From Plotosus lineatus (taxonomy: Eukaryota; Chordata; Actinopteri; Siluriformes; Plotosidae), in the NCBI GenBank assembly GCA_024760905.1, contig CM045729.1:84695550-84759549 (forward strand): a DNA stretch of 64,000 bases, given 5' to 3'. The position numbers and the translations under genes were made by a program. The notes beneath the pieces are model-generated. The model made no database searches. It was not told the DNA's origin and saw only the letters and a program-made list of their open reading frames with translations. Below are positions 33,243 through 43,600 of this stretch, in pieces. Position 1 is the stretch's first letter. Each line of letters opens with the position of its first letter.

Positions 33243-33836
33243 TGATATCCTATTCATAAGCGCACCCATGTGTTTTTGGTCTTCCATCTGATAACCGCCC
33301 ATGTGTACTGGGAGCAAACTCATAGATCAAACTTATCAATTTTATTCGATCAGTCTCTGTAACCATAAAATGAGGCATTCACTGCCTGTAAAAGTGAGTT
33401 TACATGGTATTTCATGACCCCTGGCCACTGGGGAATGTCTATAATGTTCATCAGTAACAACACGTTTGTTCCGCCGTACTTTAAAAAAACAGAAATATTT
33501 TGCTGTGTTCTCATGGTAAATGTCCAACAACCGATGAACCATTAGAAATTGCTAAAACAAAACTATCGGATGCTCTGAATGAATGGAGCGATGAGCCAGA
33601 TATGGACCTATAAGAAAGTGATTAGGAGTATTTTTCACCCAATTCTCTTGCTCACTAACTTCATAAATTTAAGCACGTTCGTAGACATGTACTTTTGTTT
33701 ATGTCCGTGTTGATTGGTTCAATGTGCCATGTGCTAAGGTTGACATTCGTGTTGATTGGCTCGATTATACTTCCGGAAAAATGTTTAAAGGAAAAGCACT
33801 GGAGGGACAAGGAAGGGGGTAGGGGTATCATGTATA
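33243..33836. other. Unassigned stretch with a short minus-strand frame
   Basis: A minus-strand frame (33542-33342) contains DEHYRHSPVARGHEIPCKLT and looks like a decayed coding fragment, possibly a transposon protein. I cannot name it. A (G)n-rich region near 33815 precedes the next element. Confidence 0.3.
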
Positions 33837-34348
33837 CAGTGGTACTTCACCTTACAAAAGTCTCACCAAACGAAAAATTCATGTTACGAAAAGCATTCTC
33901 TTAAAATTTTTGTTTCAGGATACGAAACAAGTTCACGTTCCGAAAGCGCCATCTTACAAATTCAAACATTAAAACGCGCCATTCAAACAATGCACAAGCT
34001 GCTCTCCCATCAATGACGTTCAAACATCCCTCCCCACTGGCCTCCCATTGGATAACAACTGAACTGTCATTCATGTCGCCTTCAGTCAAGCGTCATCTTG
34101 GAGAGGTCCACCTGATGCCATCTTGGACAGGGACACCATCTTGACCTGACGCCATATTGGACATCATTGCCTAGAAGGAATGATGCATCTACCTCCTATT
34201 GCCTATTATAGAGCTGAATCCACCATGATAGTTTTCATTTAAAGGACAGAGTTACGTTTGTTTTATGCTTCATTTCTTGACTCAGGATTTTAACCTTCCA
34301 AAAACATTTGAAAGATTATAACTCTGCTAAGAGGACATGGTCAACACG

Positions 34349-34426
<78 letters not shown>

Positions 34427-34670
34427 GAGAAGAAGAAATGGGCTCGAGAGGTATCACAAAGAGATATGGCCAAACGTGTCTACCATCGGTATGATATTGA
34501 AGCAAAAGGAGGTCATAAATGTATGCTTTTAGTTTTTAATGGGTTTGGGGGGGTATTGGGAGCCTTGGAACGAATCACGTGTTTTACATGTAAAATGCGG
34601 TTCAACTTACGAAAAATGCAGCTTTCAAAAAAGCTCTGGAACAGATTAATTTTGTAAGGTGAGGTACCAC

Positions 34671-34672
<2 letters not shown>
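33837..34672. mobile_element. Tigger-like MITE
   Basis: The ends cagtggtacttcaccttac and gtaaggtgaggtaccactg are near-perfect inverted repeats, with TA at 33835-33836 on the left. On the right a TG microsatellite replaces the TA. It contains a long (CA)n tract. Confidence 0.7.
34347..34424. repeat. (CA)n microsatellite
   Basis: About 75 bp of nearly pure CA repeat lie inside the Tigger-like MITE. Confidence 0.95.
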
Positions 34673-34702
<30 letters not shown>

Positions 34703-34705
34703 CTA

Positions 34706-34762
<57 letters not shown>

Positions 34763-34767
34763 CATAT
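34671..34767. repeat. (TG)n(TA)n microsatellite
   Basis: A TG repeat of about 28 bp is followed by about 57 bp of TA repeat. Confidence 0.95.
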
Positions 34768-34789
34768 ATAAAATTTGTTTTTAATAATG

Positions 34790-36283
34790 ACCGCTGTTAA
34801 CCAACACGGTTGCTGTTAACCAACAGGGTGCTGGTGGAGATTGGACTACTGTTGGTCGAAGACGTCAAAGGAGAGGCAGCAGGCGTGTCCATAGGCAGAG
34901 AGAGAAGAGGAAAGGCATGAATCTAGGACTGAAAGTAGGGACTTTGAATGTTGGAATTATGACAGGAAAAGGTAGAGAGCTGGCTGACATGATGCAGAGG
35001 AGGAAGGTGGACACACTGTGTGTTCAGGAGACCAGATGGAAAGGTAGCAAGGCTAGAAGCTTAGGAGCGGTGTTTAAGCTGTTTCTTCATGGTGTGGATG
35101 GGAAGAGAAATGGAGTAGGAGTCATCTTGAAGGAGGAGTTTGTAGGGAATGTTCGAGAAGTGAAAAGAGTGTTAGACAGAGCAATGAGTCTCAAGTTAGA
35201 AATCGAAGGCGTGATGGTCAATGTTGTTAGTGCTTATGCCCCACAGGCAGGATGTGAGCTAGAAGAGAAGGAGAGATTCTGGAGTGAGTTAGATGAAGTG
35301 ATGCAGAATTCCCCCAGAGGTGAAAGAATGGTCATTGGTGCAGACTTCAATGGACATGTTGGTGCAGGCAACAGAGGGGGCGAGGAAGTGATGGGCACGT
35401 TTGGTACCCAGGACAGGAACGCAGAAGGACAGATGTTGGTAGATTTTGCAAAAAGGATGGAAATGGCTGTTGTAAATACATTCTTCCAGAAGAGACAGGA
35501 GCATATGGTGACTTATAAAAGCGGAGGTAGGTGCACACAGGCAGACTACATCTTATGTAGGCGATGTAATTTGAAGGAAGTCAGTAACTACAAAGTAGTA
35601 GCGGGTGAAAGTGTTGCCAAACAGCATAGGATGGTGGTTTGCAGGATGACACTGATGGTGAGGAAGGTGAAGAAGGCAAGGGCAGAGCAGAAGACGAAGT
35701 GGTGGAAACTGGAAAAGGAAGACTGCCGTGTTGTCTTCAAGGAGGAGATGAAAATGGCTTTGGGATCAGGGAGACAGGTAGGAGAATACTTGGTGTCTTC
35801 TGGAAGGAGAGTAGATAAGGAGACTTGGTGGTGGAATGAGGAAGTGCAGGCGTGTGTACAAAGGAAGAGGTTAGCCAAGAAGAAGTGGGACATAGCAAGG
35901 ACTGAAGAGAGTAAACAGGAGTACAGGGAGACACAGCGTAAGGCGAAGGTAGCGGTGTCAAAGGCCAAACAGAGGGTGTATGATGACTTGTATGCTCAGT
36001 TGAAAAGTAAAGAGGGAGAAAATTATTTATACAGGTTCGCACAGCAGAGAAATAGAGATGGGAAGGACGTGCAGCAAGTTAGAGTGATTAAGGACAGAGA
36101 GAAAAATGTATTGACTGATGACAGAAGTGTGCTGGGAAGATGGAAAGAGAACTTTGAAGACCTGATGAATGAGGACAATGAGAGAGAAAAAAGAGTGGAA
36201 GAGGTGATTGTTGAGGACCAGGATGCAGCAAAGATTAGTAAGGGTGGAGTGAGGAGGGCATTGAAGAGGATGAAGAATGGAAA
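34790..36283 (+). mobile_element. RTE-A LINE, copy 4 (5' half)
   Basis: The copy keeps the leader (gctgttaaccaacagggtgc), the whole endonuclease and the linker to the start of the reverse transcriptase. It stops at [12 protein letters not shown], where LINE-C begins in the opposite orientation with its ATC-repeat tail. Confidence 0.8.
34917..36283 (+). CDS. RTE-A endonuclease frame, copy 4 (best preserved)
   Basis: The frame starts at an ATG with MNLGLKVGTLNVGIM and stays open for about 455 codons. The AP-endonuclease motifs are present: TLNVGIM, catalytic Glu in [19 protein letters not shown] and [12 protein letters not shown], then QADYILCRR; the usual terminal His region reads AKQHRMVVC. 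A coiled, basic linker follows ([12 protein letters not shown] to YDDLYAQL). A small in-frame deletion (after KMALG) removes about 20 residues relative to the other copies. The natural protein would continue into the reverse transcriptase, which is absent, so this encodes at most a free endonuclease. Confidence 0.65.
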
Positions 36284-37310
36284 TCATCATCATCACCTTC
36301 TTCTTTCGCTAATTCCAGGGTCGGGTCGTGGGGAAGCAACCTAAGCAAAGAGTTCCAGACGTCCCTCTCCCCAGCCACTTCCTCAAACTCTCCCGGGGGG
36401 GACACCGAGGCGGTCCCAGACAAGCTGAGAGACATAGTCCCTTCAGCGTGTTCTAGGTCGACCCCAGGGTCTCTTCCCGGCTGGACATGCTCGAAACACC
36501 ACACCAGGGAGGTGTTCGGGAGGCATTCTGACCAGATGCCCGAGCCACCTCAACTGGCCCCTCTCGATGTGGAGGCGCAGTGGATCTACTCCAAGCTCTC
36601 CCCGGATGGTGGAGCTTCTCACCTTATCTCTCAGGGAGAACCCCGCCACCCGGCGAAGGAAGCTGATTTCAGCTGCTTGTATCCGTGATCTTGTTCTTTT
36701 GGTCATTACCCAAAGCTCATGACCATAGGTGAGGGTTGGAACATAGATCGACTGGTAAATTGAGAGCTTCTACTTGCGGCTCAGCTCCTTCTTCACCACG
36801 ACGGACCGTTACAGGCACCGCTTAACAGCAGAGGCTGCAGCGATCCGTCTGTCGATCTCTCGCTCCATCTTTCCCTCACTCATGAACAAGACCCCAAGAT
36901 AACCCCTTAAACTCCTCCACTTGGGGCAGGACCTCATTCCCGACCCGGAGGATGCATTCCACCCTTGTCCGACTGAGAACCATGGCCTCAGACTTGGAGG
37001 TACTGATCCTCATCCCGGCTGCTTCACACTCGGCTGCGAATCGCTCCAATGAGAACTGGAGGTCCCGACTTGATGAAGCCAAAAGGACAACATCATCTGC
37101 AAAAAGCAGAGACAAGATCCGATGGCCTCCAAACCAGAATCCCTCAACGCCTCGACTGCACCTAGAAATTCTGTCCATAAAAATTATGAACAGAATTGGT
37201 GACAAAGGATAGCCTTGGCGGACTCCAACTCCCACCGGAAACGAATTTGAGCTGTTATTGCCAATCCGGACCAAATACGGACATTCCACCCAGGGAACAT
37301 TACACTGCTT
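36284..37310 (-). mobile_element. LINE-C, 3' half
   Basis: On the minus strand 37289-36876 encodes reverse transcriptase motifs GVRQGYPLSPILFIIFMDRI and LLFADDVVLLASSSRDLQFS with intact FADD. The region 36706-36430 encodes the C-terminus ([40 protein letters not shown]). The 3' tail is an ATC repeat at 36284-36297. Frame breaks separate the two parts. It differs clearly from RTE-A and LINE-B; I leave the clade open. Confidence 0.7.
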
Positions 37311-37468
37311 CTAGTTTCTTTGGAGTAGGTGTGTAGAATCAATGGTTGAACCTAAAGCAATTTTGACAACTTGTGTTTCTTCAAAAGTGCTCCAAGGTTT
37401 TTCAGTCCATTTGTGAATAGTAATGTGAACACCGGAGTCATATTCTTGCATGTTTATACCCTCTACAG
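37311..37468 (-). pseudogene. Unrecognised coding-like fragment, left of hAT
   Basis: The minus-strand frame includes NMQEYDSGVHITIHKWTEKP and looks protein-coding. A second fragment on the other side of the hAT (38650-38547, GSEISWVNTGEDAYGDVISP) would precede it on the minus strand, so one coding segment was probably split by the hAT. I do not recognise the protein. Confidence 0.35.
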
Positions 37469-38546
37469 CAGGGGCGTCCAAACTGTGGCCCACGGGCCAA
37501 CTTTTGGATCACAGGTCCACTTTTAATTGGCCCGCAAGAACATTTTATAAATAGAATACAATATGGCCTGCACTTCAACTTTTGCCTGAGTGTATTTCAC
37601 TTCTTAGTTTTAGTGCCTGGGGCAACTACTGTTGACCAAGGCAGTTGCTCCACTAAAAAGGACAATCACAGAAGAAATTTACCCCAAGTTACTAAACATG
37701 GCAGAACCAAAGAAGCAAAAGGTAGAAAGTGAGTGCAGAAAATTTCAGACATGGTGGAGAGTAAATTTTTCTTGCTCCCACTGAGTGCAACTCCATTCCT
37801 ACTTTAGGTGAGTAAAAATATATTCCATAGTACCCGTGTGTTAATAAACATGCATGTGCAGGTACACATAATGCGCATCAATTCTGTCACTACCCTGCTC
37901 TTGCACACCACTTTGTGTTTTTTTGTTTTTTTTTTTTAAACACATAGAGTGCACATGCAAAGTTAGCTGATCTCATCTGATGCAGATTTGCTTCTTGATC
38001 AAGAGACATTTTTATGGATTTTTGTCACGAGTGTCCACCACAGCTGGATGGCCCAATTTATATACTCAGCACAGCTAATACTCACCAGAATAATTTACTA
38101 AAATGATATGCACTCGTGTTATTAAATCCAGTTAAGTCTGTTAATGTTGATAGCCATTTTTAACGAACTTTAATAAGTGTGTCACTAAGCCTAATAACTT
38201 AAATAACAAGCTTGAAATTTACCCGTCCCATTTTCCCCTTTATTGTTCTTACTGTGTATTCTGACTTTGAAGACATCTGAGACTGCTGTTTTGAGCACGA
38301 GCTACCAAAGTCTTTTCGGAATAAATCAATAAAGATTAATTTATGGAAAGCTATGATGAAGGCAGTTTTGTCTTTAATTATATTCAACAATATAACATAT
38401 TTGATGACTTTTAACTGATTTTTCTAATTTTAATACACTAAACTTAAGGATATATACATATACACACCTAATTTATAGTAAGTGGCTCAGCCCCTTCTAT
38501 ATTTTTAAGTATGTGTCCCTCAGTGAAAAAAGTTTGGACTCTCCTG
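37469..38546 (+). mobile_element. hAT element with BED-type N-terminal fragment
   Basis: The left end is caggggcgtccaaactgtgg and the right end aagtttggactctcctg. Flanks ctctacag (37461-37468) and ctgtagag (38547-38554) agree at 6 of 8 positions as a direct repeat. A frame at 37698 begins MAEPKKQKVESECRKFQTWW, the usual start of hAT transposases of the GTF2IRD2-like group, but it soon ends. The element is a deletion derivative. Confidence 0.65.
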
Positions 38547-38639
38547 CTGTAGAGCCACAATGCTACTGACAATGGACTTATTACATCTCCATATGCATCC
38601 TCCCCAGTGTTCACCCAAGATATCTCGGATCCACACTCA

Positions 38640-39820
38640 TAAGATGGACCAACTTCATGCTCGGATTGCAACGCAGAAGGATGTACAGGTCTACTCCATG
38701 CTGTTTCTATGAAACATGGCTTGAGGAGAGTACACCCGACGAGGCGATTACACCAGCTGGCTACACGGCCTTCAGGGAGGAATGGAGCAAGGCGGCCATC
38801 TCGTTTCACGGAGACTGAACATTTGCAAGCAGTATAACCTTCCACTGCTAACCAAGCGCCAGAGTCTCCCCGCCTGCCACGTCTATTGTTAGCCGGGGTG
38901 TGGCTAGTATTGAACTACCATAGCATATTAGCTCACGATAGGAGATGAGCGTGCTCAGTTCTAAACGTCCACTCTCATATCTGTAGTAGGGTCGACCGGT
39001 CATAGATGAGCATAGTGCAAAACATGAACAAACAAAACAACAAATAAAACAAATCTAAAGAAACAACATGACTCTGAGAACTCCGCCTGGGCTTATTGTT
39101 AGCCGGGGTGTGACTAGCATTGAGCTACCATAGCATATTAGCTCAGGATAGGAGTTGAGCGTGCTCAGTTTTAAACGTCCGATCTCATAGCTGTAGTAGG
39201 GTTGCTCGGTCATAGACAAGCATCGTGCAAAAAACAAACAAACAACAACATACAAAACAAATTAAAACGAATAAAGAAACAATTTGACTCTGAGAACTTC
39301 ACGATGTCGCCCTCTAGGCAGTGCCATCTTGGAGATGTTACGTTCAATGTAAAAGGACATGAAGAGTACTGTAATAAAGTTTATCCTTTTGATATTGTTT
39401 GTTAAACATGCTACAGAACATAAAATCTCACACACAAACATTCTAAACATTAACTTAGATACTGTACTGGAATAATAATTGAAAACGACTTTAATACTAG
39501 GGCTTTACAACAGTGTCTGCTGTATAATGTTTATATTTCATCATCAATAAATATAACAGTAAAAATTAAATAAAGGTTTTTTTAATCATTACTACATTTT
39601 ACTACATTAATACTGTATTAATGAGTAAGACTGTCTATAGAATGTGTTTAGGAAGCATATTTTAGTGCATGTAATAGGTACATAGTATTTTACTTTAGGT
39701 TGATCATCTGCACATGTAATATGATACATGGGGTTTTACTTTCAGGTACAGAACTCACGGATTATCTTAATTCGCGGGAGGGGCCGAAACCAAACCCCCG
39801 TGAATATCGAGGGCCTACTG
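38640..39820. mobile_element. CAGTAGGCC-ended DNA element, right part
   Basis: The right end cgagggcctactg finishes at 39820. The interior repeats the LINE-E endonuclease snippet and the gcatagtgcaaaacatgaac and gccatcttggagatg blocks seen in 29448-31872. Its left end was not found. Confidence 0.45.
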
Positions 39821-39822
39821 TA

Positions 39823-40537
39823 CTGTATATCTAAATAAAGGGAGAACATTGGTGACCACAAGCCAGTGTCCTGTTCTCTTCCTAAGCCTGATGAAGTAAT
39901 ATCTGTATGGAGATGTGGTATCTAAACCCAAACATGTTGGAATTTCTTTGTCTGAATTGAAATGCAATCACATATTTTTCTCCTGACATTCAGTGTACAC
40001 AATATTAAAAGGAAAAACATAGCACAGCCATTTACACTCAAAGCCTATGGGCAATTTGAAATAGCATATTGCTGTGTGCATGTCTTGGAGGAAACCTATG
40101 CAAGGGTTTGGAAGTACATGCAAAATCCGTACAGAAACACAACCGCCATGCAAAGAGCTCAAATACTCCTGTATTTGACCTTGCTGTGTGTGAGGTGGAA
40201 GTGCCAACCGTCACCATTATGTCACCAATTTTTCAGAGTGTGTAGGTCAATCAGGAGGTAATGATATTAAAGAGTGGAGAGGTTATGTGACATATTGATG
40301 GAACATTGTGGCAGAGAAACAATAAAGGTCTAATGTCTGGCTTTACAAACAGCTTTCTTAAAGAGCAATCTATCATTTATATGTGATGCTGATGACATTC
40401 AATGTGTCTGCTGGCCCTTTCAGTTCTTCCACTTCTGAACCCTGGCATATGAAACATGTGCCTCATTGTCTTATTGCATCACTGTGATGTAACATAAGCT
40501 GAAACGCTACAAATGAGCTAGTGATCACACTTGTAGC
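39823..40537 (+). other. Upstream flank of gene 2
   Basis: No transposon ends or exons were recognised. If exon 1 is correctly placed at 40538, promoter and 5' UTR should lie here. I see no clear TATA box or CpG-rich patch. Confidence 0.3.
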
Positions 40538-40661
40538 ATGCAAAATTGTATGAATTTATGTCACCTTGTGGTGTTTGTGATTGGAACTGCATTCGGAGCT
40601 GCAGGGGTTTATTATTATATTAGGAAACATGGCAGCAACAAGAGAACATGTGTTACTAAAG
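40538..40661 (+). CDS. Gene 2 exon 1 (predicted membrane anchor)
   Basis: ATG starts [20 protein letters not shown], continues [17 protein letters not shown] and ends at the donor AAAG|gtatac in phase 1. One long hydrophobic run followed by basic residues suggests a signal-anchor with the C-terminal part in the cytoplasm. The next exon restores phase 0 exactly. Alternative: an unrelated open stretch. Confidence 0.4.
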
Positions 40662-43600
40662 GTATACCAGCTCTCTCTGTCTCTCTGTCAATCCCTGTCT
40701 TTTTTTTCAGGCCTCACAATTTATTTATGTTAGGATTTCTATTGAATAGACTTTGTTTTCTGGTATGTTTTTTGATCATGTTCATTTATTCATTCATTTT
40801 CTGAACCGCTTAATCCTTATTGGGGGCGCAGGAAGGCTGGTACCCATCTCAGTCAACTCTTGGCAAGGACAGAGTACACCCTGGACTCCTCACTAGGCCA
40901 TTGTGGAGTAGAATCATGCTGATAGATATGCAGCTACTCTTGACGAAAATCAGCAATGGTTCTTTTACATGAACCTCTCACTACAGGCAGTGAGAGACAT
41001 GGTCAGCCTTTGATAACCCACTTAGCTGTACTGGGGGGACAGCATTGACAACTCAGTGATAGTGGAGCATGAACCCAGTACCTTACCAGAGGGCCACCAC
41101 TGCCCCCCTTGGTTTTGTTTGTTCATCATTATACTCACCTGTGTCTCATTATCTGTCTATTGGCCCTGTGTGGCACAAGTTTGACACCCTTATTTAATAA
41201 ATTCCTCAATGGGCTGTGAGCCCGACCAGCTCCAAAATGTCATGTTATGTGCACTTGCCAGGCCCATAGCCCATTCCTGTACCAAGTTTAATGATAGTCA
41301 TTTCAGTATTTTTTACATAATCCTGCTAAGAGTCAGATCTTATTAAATACAGTCATGTAGCAGCAGAGGTTATGAGCATAAACCAGGGTAGCGTGATGTC
41401 AAGCCTGTTTAGCATCATCATCATCATCTTCCGCTTAGTCCAGGGTCGGGTTGCGGGGGCAGCAACCTAAGCAAAGAGGTCCAGACGTCCCTCTCCCGAG
41501 CCACTTCCTCCAACTCTCCCGGGGGGACACCGAGGCGGTCCCAGACAAGCCGAGAGACAGTCCCTCCAGTGTGTTCTAGGTCGACCCCGGGGTCTCTTCC
41601 CGGTTGGACATGCCCGAAACATCACACCAGGGAGGCGTCCAGGGGGCATTTTGACCAGATGCCCGAGCCACCTCAACTGGCCCCTCTCAATGCGGAGGAG
41701 CAGCGGATCTACTTCGAGCTCTCCCCGGATGGTGGAGCTTCTCACCTTATCTCTCAGGGAGAACCCCGCCACCCGGCGAAGGAAGCTCATTTCAGCCGCT
41801 ATAGCTTTAGCATGTACCGTTTTTCATCTGAAGTCAGCTGGAATTGACTCCAACTTCACACACAAATGAAGTGCTAAAGATAATGCACTTACACTAGGAG
41901 CAAAATATGTATTGTGTGAATTTGAACTCAATTGGTAGGAATGTTGTTAATATTAGGCATTTATCTCAGATCAGTGTGAGCTCATTTGCTGTTTTTGTTT
42001 GTGTTTAGATGCCACAATGCAGATATGTGATGTCAGAGTCCTGCAGGTACCCTTACTCACCTTAACACAGTCGTTTAAAGCTTGATAACATACATTCTGT
42101 ACTTTGTGTAGTGTACTGAATATAGTGCTTTGCTTATAATCATGAGGTTGTGGGTTTGAATCCCTGTTAGACAACCCACAAACCCAAAAATAATCCAACA
42201 CAAGAAATGCAAACTCTGGTGGTGTAATTTACAGCTTGTTCTGGGTGAAGCGGAGAAGAAATACAACCAGGTGATGAAATCCTCTGCTCACCTCAAATCC
42301 CAGGTGAACACACTGCAAACCTTAGTACGGCAGCGGGAGGAAGTATGCTGTGAGATGGACCGGAAGTGTAATGAGATAACACTGGTAAATCTGAATCCTC
42401 CCATTAAGCACTTATTTTAGAAATAAACAGTGGAACTCAGATGTTTTAACTGCATGATGAATTATACCACGTGTTATAGTTTTTGAAAAAAATGAAATGT
42501 GTGTCTAGTTTTTGGTGGTTCGTTGGTGTAGTAGTGTTTACCATGTCCATATCACAGCAAGAATGCCTAGTATTGATTCTCACCTTGTGGAGTTGGCATG
42601 GTTTGCGTGGGTTTCCCCTGGGTATTCTGGTCTCCTTCCAGAGTCCAAAAACATGCGCAGTAGGCTAATTGACTGTTCCAAATCACCCCTAGGTGTGAGT
42701 GTGGATGGTTGTGTGTCTCTGGTCCTGTGATGACCTGCTGAGCTGTCTAGGGTCTACCCCGGGGGTGGCCAATCTTATCCGCAAAGGGCTGGTGTGGGTG
42801 TAGGTTTTCACTTCAACCAAACAATACCCACACCTTCCACCTGTTTCCACCAATCACTGATCATCAAAAGAAAAGAAAAAAACTGAATTGGACATTACTG
42901 TTTCAATGCTGAAGTGGAGCCATCTTGGTGAGATCACATTACTGTTTAAGACTTAAAGCAAGGTGATCTCACCAAGATGGCTCCACTTCAGAAGAGAAAA
43001 GTCTTGCCAATTTACCAGCATGAATATTAATATAGACGAGACTAAATTTATGGTGTTTAGAAATAGTGGACCTCACAGATATTATGAAAAGTGGTTTCTT
43101 TTTGATCAAAAGCTGGAAGTTGTTTCTTATTACAGGTATTTAGGTTTAGTATTCACACCTACACTAATATGGACTAGAGCTCAGATCACTCTTGCCAATC
43201 AAGCCAATAAAGCCCTTATGGCTATTTATAGATACCAAACAAGAGTGGGCTGTTTATCATGTGTAGATTTTTTTAGAATATTTGATGCTACGGTTAAACT
43301 TATAATTTGTTACGGCTCAGAAATTTGGGGTGTTACATATTGTAAAATTATCGAACAAATCCAGGTAAAAACATGCAAACATTTCCTCAAAGTTAATAAA
43401 AGTACAGTGAGTCATCGACTTACGACCGCGTTTGGTTCTGGCAGACCGGTCATAACTCGATCTGGTCGTATGCCGAATTTCCATCCAAATACACTCACGC
43501 CAAACAAAAACAGATGAATAAATCTCGCGCATTTAAATCTATACATCTATTTTCAATTCCACGTCACTGTGACACGCAGCAGAGAGCCAATCCTTTCTGT

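Noticed and set aside
40538..40804. Reading the first gene 2 exon through to 40804 as a single-exon protein
   Set aside because: The part after the AAAG|gtatac donor loses the coding character and runs into a SINE; splicing to exon 2 gives matching phase.
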